Shown here in pieces: positions 45,277 to 54,905 of a DNA stretch of 64,000 nt (the stretch's first letter is position 1; the number at the start of each line of letters is the position of its first letter). A program made the position numbers and the translations under genes. Source of the stretch: Promicromonospora sukumoe. Its GTDB lineage: Bacteria > Actinomycetota > Actinomycetes > Actinomycetales > Cellulomonadaceae. Location of the stretch: NCBI RefSeq assembly GCF_014137995.1, contig NZ_JACGWV010000001.1, forward strand, positions 806,001 to 870,000, given 5' to 3'. Under the pieces are notes generated by a model, which worked only from the letters and a program-made list of their open reading frames with translations, had not been told where the DNA came from and did not search any database.

Positions 45277-46461
45277 GTGAACGAGCTTCCCTGGATCGAG
45301 ATCATCTCCGCCGTCGTCGTCCTCGCGGGTGGTGGCGGCCTCGCCGGCGTCCTCGTGGCCCGCCGGCGGAGGCGCACCGAGGACCAGGGCGACGCTTCGT
45401 CGGCGGCCGGGACGACGACGGCGTCGTCCGCCACGGCAGAACCGGACACGGCCGAGCCGGCCACCGTCGAGCCCGCCACGGCCGAGCCGGCGGCGCCCGC
45501 CGCGCCCGTGCTGGAGCGGCCCGCCCCCACGGCCGGCCGCCTGGTCCGGCTGCGCGACCGCCTCGCCCGCTCGGGCTCGCCGCTGGGCGCCCGCCTGCTG
45601 TCCGTCCTGTCGCGCGACTCCCTCACGGAGGACGACTGGGACGAGATCGAGGAGGAGCTGCTCCTCGCCGACGTCGGCGCCGGCCCCACCACCGAGCTGC
45701 TCGACGCCCTGCGCACCAAGGTCCGCGTGCTCGGCGTCCGCGAGCCCGCCGCGGTACGCGACCTGCTGCGCGCCGAGCTCGTGACGCTGCTCCAGCCCGA
45801 GCTGGACCGCACCCTTCGCACCGAGCCGCGCACCGCCGAGGACGGAACGCACCTGCCCGCCGTGACCCTCGTGGTCGGCGTGAACGGCACGGGCAAGACG
45901 ACGACGGTCGGCAAGCTGGCCCGCGTGCTGGTGGCGGACGGTCGCAGCGTCGTGCTGGGCGCCGCGGACACGTTCCGCGCCGCGGCGGCGGACCAGCTCA
46001 CCACCTGGGGCAACCGCGTGGGCGTCGAGACGGTGCGCTCGGACCGCGAGGGCGCCGACCCGGCGTCGGTCGCGTTCGAGGCGGTCGCGCGCGGGCGCGA
46101 CGAGAAGACGGACGTCGTGCTCGTCGACACCGCCGGGCGCCTGCAGAACAAGGCCGGCCTGATGGACGAGCTCGGCAAGATCGTGCGGGTGTCCAGCAAG
46201 GTCGCCGCACCGAGCGAGGTGCTGCTGGTGCTGGACGCGACCACCGGGCAGAACGGGCTCTCGCAGGCCCGCGTCTTCGCGGAGGTCGCCGGCGTGACCG
46301 GCATCGTCCTGACCAAGCTCGACGGGACCGCCAAGGGCGGCATCGTGGTGCAGGTGCAGCGGGAGCTCGGCGTGCCGGTCAAGCTCATCGGCCTGGGCGA
46401 GGGCCCGGACGACCTGGCGCCGTTCGACGTCGAGGAGTTCGTGGACGGCATCCTCGGCTGA
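45277..46461 (+). CDS. ftsY: Signal recognition particle receptor FtsY
   Basis: 394 residues. There is an N-terminal membrane helix (about 5-28) ending in RRRRR, an Ala/Glu/Pro linker, then the NG domain with P-loop GVNGTGKTT (about 201-209), AADTFRAAAADQL, VDTAGRLQNK and TKLDGTAKGG. FtsY docks ribosome-SRP complexes at the membrane with Ffh (50384). The GTG start has AAGAAT 7 nt upstream and no ribosome-binding site. Confidence 0.96.
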   Translation: MNELPWIEIISAVVVLAGGGGLAGVLVARRRRRTEDQGDASSAAGTTTASSATAEPDTAEPATVEPATAEPAAPAAPVLERPAPTAGRLVRLRDRLARSGSPLGARLLSVLSRDSLTEDDWDEIEEELLLADVGAGPTTELLDALRTKVRVLGVREPAAVRDLLRAELVTLLQPELDRTLRTEPRTAEDGTHLPAVTLVVGVNGTGKTTTVGKLARVLVADGRSVVLGAADTFRAAAADQLTTWGNRVGVETVRSDREGADPASVAFEAVARGRDEKTDVVLVDTAGRLQNKAGLMDELGKIVRVSSKVAAPSEVLLVLDATTGQNGLSQARVFAEVAGVTGIVLTKLDGTAKGGIVVQVQRELGVPVKLIGLGEGPDDLAPFDVEEFVDGILG

Positions 46462-46575
46462 GGTGACCCCTTCCGCGGGGCCGACGCCGGGCCGAATACC
46501 GCTCAAAGGGCGGACATGTAATGGTCACCGAGTTGCCATTCGTCCACGATGTGAGAAAGCGCCGGAACGCACTGA

Positions 46576-46613
46576 GTCACGGAATGGTGCCGGTGAAATC
46601 ACGATCGGATCAC
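46576..46613. promoter_or_regulatory. Candidate GlnR box 1
   Basis: Pentamers GTCAC (46576), GTGCC (46587), ATCAC (46598) and ATCAC (46609) are each separated by 6 bp. This is the GTNAC-n6 periodicity of GlnR binding sites in actinobacteria, with two degenerate half sites. Confidence 0.5.
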
Positions 46614-46677
46614 GGTTGGACAGGATATTTCGCCCAATTGGGATCTGAAATAAGACGTTTACATGCTCCCCGCCTGC

Positions 46678-46715
46678 GTCACGCATCCGTAACCTCGATG
46701 CGGGCCGCGCGTAAC
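46678..46715. promoter_or_regulatory. Candidate GlnR box 2
   Basis: GTCAC (46678), GTAAC (46689) and GTAAC (46711) sit at offsets 0, 11 and 33; the position at offset 22 is degenerate (GCGGG). This is the spacing of GlnR a- and b-sites. It lies 72-109 bp before the amtB start. Confidence 0.6.
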
Positions 46716-46786
46716 GGCGCCCCGCGACGGTAGTCGCGGTGGGCCGAGTCACCAGGACCGGTCCGGGGAGAGAGGCATTTTCCGCG

Positions 46787-48085
46787 ATGGAATTCGAGCT
46801 CGATACGGGCAACACCGCCTGGCTGATCACCGCCTCCTCGCTCGTGCTGCTGATGACGCCTGGTCTGGCGTTCTTCTACGGCGGCATGGTGCGGGGCAAG
46901 AGTGTCCTCAACATGATGATGATGAGCTTCGCCTCGATCGGCGTCGCCGGGCTCATCTGGGTCGTCTACGGCTACGGTCTGGCCTTCGGCCCCGACCTGG
47001 GCGGCTTCATCGGCAACCCGGTCTCGCTGATCGGCCTCACGATCGACAACGCCGCGAGCCCCGTGACCGGCGTCGGCATCCCCGGCCTCGTGTTCGCCGG
47101 GTTCCAGGCCACGTTCGCCATCATCACGGTGGCCCTCATCTCCGGCGCGATCGCCGACCGCGTCAAGTTCGGCACCTGGATCGTCTTCAGCGCCATCTGG
47201 GTCACCGTCGTCTACGCGCCGCTGGCCCACTGGGTCTGGGGTGGCGGCATGTTCGGCGCCGACGGCTGGCTCGCCTCGGCCCTCTCGCTGCCGATCGACT
47301 TCGCCGGTGGCACCGTCGTCCACATCAACGCGGGTGCCGCGGCCCTGGCCCTGGCCCTCGTGATCGGCAAGCGCAAGGGCTTCGGCACCGAGGCCATGCG
47401 TCCGCACAACCTGCCGTTCGTCATGCTGGGCGCCGCCCTCCTGTGGTTCGGCTGGTTCGGCTTCAACGCGGGCTCCGAGCTCGCCGCCGACGGCACCGCC
47501 GGCCGCGCCTGGGTCAACACCCTGGTCACCACCGGTGTCGCGATGCTCGCCTGGATGGTCACCGAGAAGTTCCGTGACGGCGCCGCCACCTCGCTGGGTG
47601 CCGCCTCCGGTGTCGTCGCCGGTCTGGTCGCGATCACCCCGGCCGCCGGCACGGTGGACACGTGGGGCGCCATCGTCATCGGCCTCGTCGCCGGTGTCCT
47701 GTGCTCGCTGGCCGTGGGCCTCAAGTACAAGTTCGGCTACGACGACTCGCTCGACGTGGTCGGCGTGCACCTCGTCGGTGGCCTCGTCGGCACCATCCTG
47801 ATCGGGTTCTTCGCCACGAACGGTCGCTACGACTCGTTCTACTTCGAGGGCTCGCTGAACGGCCTCTTCTACGGTGGCGGCGTCACGCAGCTGCTCACGC
47901 AGATCGTCGCCGCGCTGGTGGCCGTCGTCTACAGCTTCGTGCTCACCTACATCATCGGGCTGGCGCTCAAGGCGACCATGGGCTGGCGCGTCTCCGAGGA
48001 GGCCGAGGTCAGCGGTATCGACCTGGCCGTCCACGGCGAGACGGCGTACGAGAACTCCGGCTCCACCATCACCGAGGTGCGCTGA
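46787..48085 (+). CDS. amtB: Ammonium transporter
   Basis: 432 residues with 11 predicted helices. It contains FFYGGMVRGKSVLNMMMMS near residue 25 and the family signature DFAGGTVVHINAGAAALALAL near residue 168, which holds the first pore His. GVHLVGGLVGT near residue 326 holds the second. The channel takes up ammonium under nitrogen limitation. The ATG at 46787 follows GGGGAGAGAGG and gives the normal Amt N-terminus; the frame opens 48 bp earlier. It is the first gene of amtB-glnK-glnD. Confidence 0.96.
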   Translation: MEFELDTGNTAWLITASSLVLLMTPGLAFFYGGMVRGKSVLNMMMMSFASIGVAGLIWVVYGYGLAFGPDLGGFIGNPVSLIGLTIDNAASPVTGVGIPGLVFAGFQATFAIITVALISGAIADRVKFGTWIVFSAIWVTVVYAPLAHWVWGGGMFGADGWLASALSLPIDFAGGTVVHINAGAAALALALVIGKRKGFGTEAMRPHNLPFVMLGAALLWFGWFGFNAGSELAADGTAGRAWVNTLVTTGVAMLAWMVTEKFRDGAATSLGAASGVVAGLVAITPAAGTVDTWGAIVIGLVAGVLCSLAVGLKYKFGYDDSLDVVGVHLVGGLVGTILIGFFATNGRYDSFYFEGSLNGLFYGGGVTQLLTQIVAALVAVVYSFVLTYIIGLALKATMGWRVSEEAEVSGIDLAVHGETAYENSGSTITEVR

Positions 48086-48466
<381 letters not shown>

Positions 48467-48487
48467 TCCGGGAGCACACGACGACGC

Positions 48488-50293
48488 ATGACAAGTGACC
48501 CGGTGCCCGAGGGCGCCCGGGAGCACGCGGAGGCCCCGCACCCCCCGGTCGGGGTGCGGGGCCTCCGTGACGAGCTCCTCTCCATCGCCGCGGACCTCAC
48601 GGGTCCGGGCCGCTCGGGCCTGGCCCGGCGGTCCGCCGTCGGGCAGCGGGTCACCGAACGCCTCGGCGCGCTGTTCGCCGAGGCGACCCAGGACGTCGAC
48701 CCGTCGGGCATCGCCCTGGCGGCCGTCGGCAGCCTGGGCCGGGGCGAGCTCGGCCCGCTGAGCGACCTCGACCTCGTGCTCGTGCACGACGGCCGCACCC
48801 ACCACGCCGACGAGCTCCAGCGGGTGGCCGAGAGGCTCTGGTACCCGCTGTGGGACTCGGGCGTGGACATCGACCACGCGGTGCGCTCCCTGAGCCAGTC
48901 CCGGCAGGTCGCGGCGAGCGACCTCCCGGCGGTGATCGGCTGGCTGAGCGTGCGCGCGGTCGCCGGCGACGCCGTCGTCGTGCACCGGGCGGCCTCCGCC
49001 GTGCTGACCGACTGGCGCGCCGCGGCCCGCCGTCGGCTGCCCGAGCTGATCACCTCCACCCGCGACCGCGCGCAGCGCGCGGGAGAGCTCGCCTACCTCA
49101 TCGAGCCGGACCTCAAGGAGGCCCGCGGCGGCATGCGGGACGCGGTCCTGCTCTCCGCGCTGGCCGCCACCTGGCTCACCGACCGCCCGCACGGCGCGGT
49201 CGACACCGCCTACACGCACCTGCTCGACGTGCGCGACACGCTCCAGGTGGTCACCAAGCGGCGCAGCAGCCGCCTGTTGCTCGCCGACCTGGAGGACGTG
49301 GCCGAGCGCACCGGGTACGACGACGGCGACGAGCTGCTGGCCAGCCTCGCCGAGTCGGGCCGCGTGATCTCCTACGCGCTGGACACCACCGTCCGGCACG
49401 CCCGGCAGGCCCTGTCGCGCCCGGTGGGCGTGGGCAAGCCGATCATGGTCCGCGGACGGCGCACACCGCCGCGCCTGCGTTCCGTCGGCGACGGGCTGGT
49501 CGAGCACGACGGCGAGCTCGTGCTCGGCGTCGGCACCCGTCCGGCGTCGGACCCCCTGCTGCCGCTGCGCGCCGCCGCGACGGCCGCGCGGACCGGGCTC
49601 GTCCTGTCGCCCGTGACCATCCGGAGCCTGGAGAAGTCGCCGCCGCTGCCCGAGCCCTGGCCCCCGGCCGCGCGCGAGAGCCTGCTCGCGCTGCTGGGCG
49701 CCGGGCAGGCCCAGGTGCCGGTCTGGGAGGCGCTCGACCTGGCCGGCGTCGTCACGTCCTGGATCCCCGAGTGGTCCGACGTGCGCAACCGGCCCCAGCG
49801 CGCCGCCATCCACCGGCACACCGTGGACCGGCACCTCGTCGAGACGGCCGCCGTCGCGTCCCGGCTGCGCCGGAAGCTGCCCGACACCCCGAACGGCGCC
49901 GGGCAGCGCTCCGGCGACCTGCTGCTGCTCGCCGCGCTCCTGCACGACATCGGCAAGGTGCGCGGCGCGGCCGACCACTCCGTCGAGGGCGCCCGGCTCG
50001 TCCCGGGCATCCTGACCCGCGCGGGCTTCGCGCCCGACGTGGTCGACGACGTCACGCGCCTGGTGCGCCACCACCTCACGCTCGCCGACCTGGCCACCCG
50101 CGCCGACCCCGACGACCCGGCCACCCTGACCACCCTGCTGGAGGCCGTGGACCACCGCCGCGACCTGCTCGACGTGCTGCGCTCCCTGACCGAGGCGGAC
50201 ACCACGTCCCTGGGGCCGAAGGCGTGGACGGGCTGGCGTTCCCAGCTCGTGGACGGGCTGACGGAGCGGGCGCGGGCCCTGCTGCCGGGGTGA
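48488..50293 (+). CDS. glnD: [Protein-PII] nucleotidyltransferase GlnD, without ACT domains
   Basis: 601 residues. The nucleotidyltransferase motif is [18 protein letters not shown] (G81-S82, D93, D95). The GlnE/GlnD helical part follows, then an HD domain ([31 protein letters not shown]). The protein ends shortly after the HD domain. GlnD proteins usually run to 800-900 residues with two C-terminal ACT domains that sense glutamine; none is found here. It modifies and demodifies GlnK. Loss of the ACT domains would remove direct glutamine sensing. Confidence 0.92.
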   Translation: MTSDPVPEGAREHAEAPHPPVGVRGLRDELLSIAADLTGPGRSGLARRSAVGQRVTERLGALFAEATQDVDPSGIALAAVGSLGRGELGPLSDLDLVLVHDGRTHHADELQRVAERLWYPLWDSGVDIDHAVRSLSQSRQVAASDLPAVIGWLSVRAVAGDAVVVHRAASAVLTDWRAAARRRLPELITSTRDRAQRAGELAYLIEPDLKEARGGMRDAVLLSALAATWLTDRPHGAVDTAYTHLLDVRDTLQVVTKRRSSRLLLADLEDVAERTGYDDGDELLASLAESGRVISYALDTTVRHARQALSRPVGVGKPIMVRGRRTPPRLRSVGDGLVEHDGELVLGVGTRPASDPLLPLRAAATAARTGLVLSPVTIRSLEKSPPLPEPWPPAARESLLALLGAGQAQVPVWEALDLAGVVTSWIPEWSDVRNRPQRAAIHRHTVDRHLVETAAVASRLRRKLPDTPNGAGQRSGDLLLLAALLHDIGKVRGAADHSVEGARLVPGILTRAGFAPDVVDDVTRLVRHHLTLADLATRADPDDPATLTTLLEAVDHRRDLLDVLRSLTEADTTSLGPKAWTGWRSQLVDGLTERARALLPG

Positions 50294-50371
50294 ACCCCGG
50301 ACGAACCGTCAGGGAAGCGGGGACGAACCGCTCAGGGCTCCCCGGATGAACCCGTGACGGCCCGACTCTAT

Positions 50372-50377
50372 TAGGCT
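50372..50377 (+). promoter_or_regulatory. -10 hexamer of ffh, leaderless
   Basis: TAGGCT lies exactly 6 nt before the GTG at 50384, the same arrangement as smc. It overlaps the possible earlier GTG region at 50378, arguing for the later start. Confidence 0.6.
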
Positions 50378-50383
50378 GTGTCC

Positions 50384-52024
50384 GTGTTCAACTCCCTGTC
50401 CGACCGGCTTACCTCGACGTTCAAGAACCTGCGCACGCGGGGCCGTCTCTCCGAGGCGGACATCGACGCGACCGTGCGGGAGATCCGCCGCGCCCTTCTC
50501 GACGCCGACGTCGCGGTCCCCGTGGTGCGCGAGTTCACCGGCGCGGTGCGCGAGCGCGCGCTGTCGTCCGAGGTCTCCGGCGCGCTGAACCCTGCCCAGC
50601 AGGTCGTCAAGATCGTCAACGAGGAGCTCGTCGCCATCCTCGGCGGGGCCACGCGCCCGCTGACCCTGGCCAAGACCCCGCCGACGGTCATTATGCTCGC
50701 GGGTCTGCAGGGTGCCGGTAAGACGACTCTGGCCGGCAAGCTGGCGCACGCGCTGAAGGGCCAGGGCCACACGCCCCTGCTGGTCGCCGCCGACCTGCAG
50801 CGCCCCAACGCCGTGACCCAGCTCTCCGTGGTGGCCGAGCGCGCCGGCGTGCCGGTGTTCGCGCCGCACCCGGGCAACACCTCCGCGGCCGACGACCCCG
50901 CGGCCGACGCGCCGCTGATCGGCGACCCGGTCGGCGTCGCGCGCGACGGTGTCGCGTTCGCCAAGGAGCGACAGCACGACGTCGTGATCGTGGACACCGC
51001 CGGCCGCCTCGGCATCGACGAGGTGCTGATGCAGCAGGCCGCGGACATCCGCGCCGCGGTCAACCCCGACGAGGTCCTGTTCGTCATCGACGCGATGATC
51101 GGCCAGGACGCCGTCAACACCGCCAAGGCCTTCGCCGACGGCGTCGACTTCACCGGCGTGGTGCTCTCCAAGCTCGACGGCGACGCGCGCGGTGGCGCCG
51201 CCCTCTCGGTCGCCAAGGTGACCGGCCGGCCCATCATGTTCGCGTCCACGGGCGAGAAGCTCACGGACTTCGAGGTCTTCCACCCCGACCGCATGGCCAG
51301 CCGCATCCTCGACATGGGTGACGTGCTCACCCTGATCGAGCAGGCCGAGAAGGCGTTCGACGCCGGCGAGGCCGAGAAGATGGCGGGCAAGCTCGCCAGC
51401 GGCCAGGACTTCACGCTCGCGGACTTCCTGGTGCAGATGCAGCAGCTGAAGAACATGGGCTCGATGAAGAAGATGCTCGGCATGCTGCCGGGCATGGCCC
51501 AGATGCGCGACCAGCTCGACCAGTTCGACGAGCGCGAGGTGGGCCGCATCGAGGCGATCATCCACTCGATGACGCCTGCCGAGCGCGACAACCCGAAGAT
51601 CATCAACGGCTCGCGCCGCGCCCGTATCGCCAAGGGTGCCGGCACCACGACCACGGCCATCAACCAGCTCCTGGAGCGGTTCGACAACGCCCAGAAGATG
51701 ATGAAGCAGATGGCCAAGGGCGGCGGCATGGGCCCGGGCGGCATGCCCGCCATGCCCGGTGGCCCCGGCATGGGCATGGGCAAGAAGTCGCGCGGCAAGA
51801 CGCCGCCGCCCAAGAAGGGCAAGAAGGGCAAGTCCGGGAACCCGGCCAAGCGCGCCCAGCAGGAGAAGGAAGCCATGCAGCGCGCCCTGGGCGGCGGCCC
51901 CGCCGCCGCGCCGGCCGCGCCCGCCGGCTCCGCGTTCGGGGTGGGCCCGAAGCAGAACGACGAGGCGCCCGACCTGAACAGCATCGAGCTGCCGCCGGGC
52001 CTGGAGAAGTTCCTGGGTCGATGA
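50384..52024 (+). CDS. ffh: Signal recognition particle protein Ffh
   Basis: 546 residues. The N domain starts FNSLSDRLTSTFKNL. The G domain has P-loop GLQGAGKTT (about 107-115), DTAGRLGIDE, SKLDGDARGG. The Met-rich M domain (about 325-450) binds 4.5S RNA and signal peptides. There is a C-terminal Gly/Met/Lys/Pro tail. It acts with FtsY in co-translational targeting. I prefer the GTG at 50384 over the one at 50378, because Ffh proteins typically begin Met-Phe-x-Ser-Leu-Ser and the -10 spacing fits. Confidence 0.95.
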   Translation: MFNSLSDRLTSTFKNLRTRGRLSEADIDATVREIRRALLDADVAVPVVREFTGAVRERALSSEVSGALNPAQQVVKIVNEELVAILGGATRPLTLAKTPPTVIMLAGLQGAGKTTLAGKLAHALKGQGHTPLLVAADLQRPNAVTQLSVVAERAGVPVFAPHPGNTSAADDPAADAPLIGDPVGVARDGVAFAKERQHDVVIVDTAGRLGIDEVLMQQAADIRAAVNPDEVLFVIDAMIGQDAVNTAKAFADGVDFTGVVLSKLDGDARGGAALSVAKVTGRPIMFASTGEKLTDFEVFHPDRMASRILDMGDVLTLIEQAEKAFDAGEAEKMAGKLASGQDFTLADFLVQMQQLKNMGSMKKMLGMLPGMAQMRDQLDQFDEREVGRIEAIIHSMTPAERDNPKIINGSRRARIAKGAGTTTTAINQLLERFDNAQKMMKQMAKGGGMGPGGMPAMPGGPGMGMGKKSRGKTPPPKKGKKGKSGNPAKRAQQEKEAMQRALGGGPAAAPAAPAGSAFGVGPKQNDEAPDLNSIELPPGLEKFLGR

Positions 52025-52039
52025 GGTGGGTGGGTCCGG

Positions 52040-52072
52040 CCGGTGGCCGTGCCCGCCGTGCGGGGCCACCGG
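52040..52072 (+). terminator. ffh terminator hairpin
   Basis: CCGGTGGCC (52040-52048) pairs perfectly with GGCCACCGG (52064-52072), 16 bp after the ffh stop. No T-tract. Confidence 0.55.
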
Positions 52073-52113
52073 TGGTGGCAGGGGGCAGGCCGGCGACGAC
52101 GCCGGGGGCGCGC

Positions 52114-52137
52114 GGGTGCGTGGGTGCGTGGGTGCGT
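52114..52137. repeat. Three tandem copies of GGGTGCGT
   Basis: A perfect 8-mer tandem repeat in the 178-bp gap between ffh and the amidohydrolase gene. Confidence 0.85.
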
Positions 52138-52202
52138 GGCGGGCAGGGTCTGAGGCACGGCAGGGGACAGGTCCACAGGGTGACGGGGAGCGAAGGAGCC
52201 GC

Positions 52203-53324
52203 ATGTCTGCGCTGGAAGGTCCGACCGCGGCGATCCGCGGGCGCATCCTGCTCGGTGACGACCGTGAGGCCGAGGAGCTCTGGGTCCGCGGCGGCCGCGT
52301 CAGCCTGACCCGCCCGTCGGCGCAGGGCACCAACATGCGGGTGCTGGAGGGCTGGGCGCTGCCCGGCCTGGTCGACGTGCACTGCCACGTGGGGCTCGCG
52401 GCCGAGGGCGCGGTCTCCCCGGAGGAGGCCGAGAAGCAGGCGGTCGCGGACCGCGACTCCGGCGTGCTGCTGATCCGCGACGCCGGCTCGCCCCTGGACA
52501 CCGCGTGGGTGCACCAGCGCCACGACCTGCCCCACCTGCTGCGCGCGGGCATGCACCTGGCGCGGCCCAAGCGCTACCTGCGCGACTACGGGCTGGAGCT
52601 CGAGTCCCCGGAGCAGCTCCCCGACGTCGTGCGCGCGCAGGCCCGGCGCGGCGACGGCTGGGTCAAGCTCGTGGGCGACTGGATCGACCGCACGCTCGGC
52701 GCCGACGGCGACCTGCGACCCCTGTGGTCCGACGACGTGCTGCGCCAGGCCGTCGCCGTCGCCCACGCCGAGGCGGCCCGGGTGACCGTGCACGCCTTCG
52801 GCGAGGAGACGATCGACGGGCTGTTCGCGGCCGACGTCGACTGCATCGAGCACGGCACCGGCATGACGGCGGAGCACATGGCGGAGGCCGCCCGGCGCGG
52901 CGTCGCCGTCACGCCCACCCTGCTGCAGGTGGGGCAGTTCGAGGCCATCGCCGCGCAGGCCGACGGCAAGTATCCGGTGTACGCGGCGCGGATGCGCGCC
53001 ATGTACGAGCGCCGGTACGAGCAGGTCCGGGACCTGTACGAGGCCGGGGTCCGGCTCCTGGTCGGCACCGACGCCGGCGGCACCATCTCGCACGGCCGCA
53101 TCGCCGACGAGTGCGCCGAGCTGGTCGCGGCCGGCATCCCGCCGGCCGAGGTGGTGGCGATGGCGTCCTGGCGCGCCCGTGACTACCTGGGCTTCGGGGC
53201 CGTGGTGGAGGGTTCCAGCGCGGACCTCGTGGTCTACCCGGCGGACCCGCGCGAGGACATCGAGGTGCTGCGCCACCCCACCGCCGTCGTGCTGCGGGGG
53301 ACGGTCTACCCGACGCCCCGCTGA
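52203..53324 (+). CDS. Amidohydrolase-family metal-dependent hydrolase
   Basis: 373 residues of TIM-barrel amidohydrolase. The metal motif HxH is in [10 protein letters not shown] near residue 61, further metal ligands are in [12 protein letters not shown] and CIEHGTGM, and the catalytic Asp is in [12 protein letters not shown] near residue 287. N- and C-terminal strands form the accessory beta sandwich. Related enzymes include imidazolonepropionase-like and prolidase-like hydrolases; the substrate is not evident. The start is an ATG with AAGGAG. It sits between ffh and rpsP, two core genes. Confidence 0.88.
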   Translation: MSALEGPTAAIRGRILLGDDREAEELWVRGGRVSLTRPSAQGTNMRVLEGWALPGLVDVHCHVGLAAEGAVSPEEAEKQAVADRDSGVLLIRDAGSPLDTAWVHQRHDLPHLLRAGMHLARPKRYLRDYGLELESPEQLPDVVRAQARRGDGWVKLVGDWIDRTLGADGDLRPLWSDDVLRQAVAVAHAEAARVTVHAFGEETIDGLFAADVDCIEHGTGMTAEHMAEAARRGVAVTPTLLQVGQFEAIAAQADGKYPVYAARMRAMYERRYEQVRDLYEAGVRLLVGTDAGGTISHGRIADECAELVAAGIPPAEVVAMASWRARDYLGFGAVVEGSSADLVVYPADPREDIEVLRHPTAVVLRGTVYPTPR

Positions 53325-53373
53325 CCGCGTCCGTGTGACGCAGACGCGGTTGGTGGGGCCCCGCGCCGTCTGG

Positions 53374-53379
53374 CACAAT
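53374..53379 (+). promoter_or_regulatory. -10-like element of rpsP operon
   Basis: TGGCACAAT (hexamer CACAAT) lies about 125 bp before rpsP. A nearly identical TGGCAGAAT precedes rplS (55749-55757), suggesting a shared r-protein promoter type. Confidence 0.4.
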
Positions 53380-53502
53380 ATCCAGGTACTCGGCATGCCC
53401 GGACCCCTCTCACCCGGTCAGGTCGTGTCCCGGTCCCACACACTGCTTCACCCCACGTCGCGGTGCTCGGACCATCCCATCAGAACCAGGAGAGACCACT
53501 TC

Positions 53503-53928
53503 GTGGCTGTCAAGATTCGTCTCAAGCGCCTCGGCAAGATCCGGGCCCCGTACTACCGTGTCGTCGTCGCCGACTCGCGCACCAAGCGCGACGGTCGTGT
53601 GATCGAGGAGATCGGCAAGTACCACCCGACCGAGGAGCCGTCGCTCATCGACATCAAGTCGGAGCGCGCGCAGTACTGGCTCGGCGTCGGCGCGCAGCCG
53701 ACCGAGCAGGTCGCCGCTCTGCTCAAGGTGACCGGTGACTGGCAGAAGTTCAAGGGTCTGCCGGGCGCCGAGGGCACCCTGCGTGTCAAGGGCGAGAAGG
53801 CCGACGCCACGTCTGCCATCGAGGCCGTGAACGCGGACGCCGAGAAGGCCAAGGCCAAGGCCGCCGAGAAGGCTGCTGCTGCCGCCGCCGAGGCTCCGGC
53901 TGCGCCGGCCGAGGGCGACGAGGCCTGA
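53503..53928 (+). CDS. rpsP: 30S ribosomal protein S16
   Basis: 141 residues. The S16 core is residues 1-85 ([20 protein letters not shown]). The rest is an Ala/Lys/Glu-rich tail ([19 protein letters not shown]) found in many actinobacterial S16 proteins. The start is the GTG with AGGAGAG upstream. It is the first gene of rpsP-KH-(rimM-trmD-rplS); its stop overlaps the KH gene by one base. Confidence 0.97.
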   Translation: MAVKIRLKRLGKIRAPYYRVVVADSRTKRDGRVIEEIGKYHPTEEPSLIDIKSERAQYWLGVGAQPTEQVAALLKVTGDWQKFKGLPGAEGTLRVKGEKADATSAIEAVNADAEKAKAKAAEKAAAAAAEAPAAPAEGDEA

Positions 53929-54167
53929 TGCTCTCGGAGGCCCTCGAGCACCTCGTGCGCGGCATCGTGGACAACCCGGACGACGTCCGCGTGTCCGCGA
54001 AGACGCTCCGCCGTGGTGACCTGCTCGAGGTGCGTGTGCACCCTGACGACCTCGGCCGAGTCATCGGTCGCGGCGGTCGCACGGCGCGCGCTCTGCGCAC
54101 CGTGATCGGTGCGCTCGCCACCGAGGGCCCGGTGCGGGTCGACGTCGTGGACGTCGACCGGCGCTGA
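53928..54167 (+). CDS. khpA: KH-domain RNA-binding protein KhpA
   Basis: 79 residues, a single KH domain with the GxxG loop in LGRVIGRGGRTARAL (Gly-Arg-Gly-Gly). KhpA pairs with KhpB/EloR in Gram-positives to bind RNA and affect cell elongation; here its position after rpsP is the standard one. It overlaps the rpsP stop (TGATG), so translation is coupled. Confidence 0.92.
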   Translation: MLSEALEHLVRGIVDNPDDVRVSAKTLRRGDLLEVRVHPDDLGRVIGRGGRTARALRTVIGALATEGPVRVDVVDVDRR

Positions 54168-54192
54168 ACCTTCAGCACCCAGCACGACGACG

Positions 54193-54220
54193 AGGCCCGG
54201 TCCGAACGCGGACCGGGCCT
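54193..54220 (+). terminator. Terminator between khpA and rimM
   Basis: AGGCCCGGTCC (54193-54203) and GGACCGGGCCT (54210-54220) form a perfect 11-bp stem with a 6-nt loop. It would separate rpsP-khpA from rimM-trmD. Confidence 0.75.
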
Positions 54221-54301
54221 TGGTCGTTCCGCACCCGCTGGTCGAGCTCCCTCCGCTGGTCGAGCTTGTCGGGACCCCCATCTTCATCTTCGAGGAGTGA
54301 C

Positions 54302-54904
54302 ATGCAGCTGACCGTGGCTCGCGTCGGCAAGGCGCACGGGCTCAAGGGCGAGGTCGCCCTCGACCTGCGCACGGACGACCCGGAGACCCGGCTCGCGATC
54401 GGCGAGCGGCTCGAGACCGTGCCCGCCGCCGCCGGGCCCCTGACGGTCACGCGGGCGCGCGAGCACCAGGGGCGGTGGCTCGTGACGTTCGCCGAGGTCG
54501 CCGACCGGAACACGGCCGAGGAGCTGCGCGGCACCGAGCTCGTCGTCGAGGCGGACGTCTCCGACGAGGAGGACGCGTGGTACCCGCACGAGCTCGCGGG
54601 GCTGCGGGCCGAGCTCGCCGACGGCACCGTGGTGGGCACCGTGATCACGCTGGAGTACCAGCCCGCCCATGAGGCGCTGCTCATCGAGGAGACCCTGCCC
54701 GACGGCGGGAAGGCCCGCACGCTGGTGCCGTTCGTCATGGCCATCGTGCCCGTGGTCGACGTCCCGGGCGGCCGCGTGGTGCTCACCCCGCCCGGCGGGC
54801 TGCTGGCCCGCGACGCGGACGCCGCGATCGTCGCCCGTGCGGACGACGCCGACGCCGACGCCGACGCCGTCGACGGTGCCGACGTCGACCGTGAGGACGG
54901 CTGA
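54302..54904 (+). CDS. rimM: 16S rRNA-processing protein RimM
   Basis: 200 residues. The N-terminal domain begins [19 protein letters not shown]. The C-terminal PRC-barrel includes [12 protein letters not shown] and the [19 protein letters not shown] end typical of RimM. It helps 30S maturation and binds S19. An acidic Asp/Ala tail (about 180-200) is added. The start is the ATG at 54302 with GAGGAG. It is 1 bp from trmD. Confidence 0.95.
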   Translation: MQLTVARVGKAHGLKGEVALDLRTDDPETRLAIGERLETVPAAAGPLTVTRAREHQGRWLVTFAEVADRNTAEELRGTELVVEADVSDEEDAWYPHELAGLRAELADGTVVGTVITLEYQPAHEALLIEETLPDGGKARTLVPFVMAIVPVVDVPGGRVVLTPPGGLLARDADAAIVARADDADADADAVDGADVDREDG

Positions 54905-54905
54905 C

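Larger units (their letters stand above)
46462..46786. other. amtB upstream region
   Basis: 325 bp without a gene and with clearly lower GC than the flanks. It contains two arrays of GTNAC-like pentamers at 11-bp period (46576-46613 and 46678-46715), described separately, and a GGGGAGAGAGG ribosome-binding site before amtB. Confidence 0.7.

Noticed and set aside
46739..46786. N-terminal extension of amtB
   Set aside because: The extra 16 residues are Arg/Gly-rich and precede the ribosome-binding site at 46765-46775, which fits the ATG at 46787.
50378..50383. Earlier GTG start for ffh
   Set aside because: It would add two residues before Phe-Asn-Ser-Leu-Ser, directly abuts the probable -10 TAGGCT, and lies upstream of the expected transcript start.
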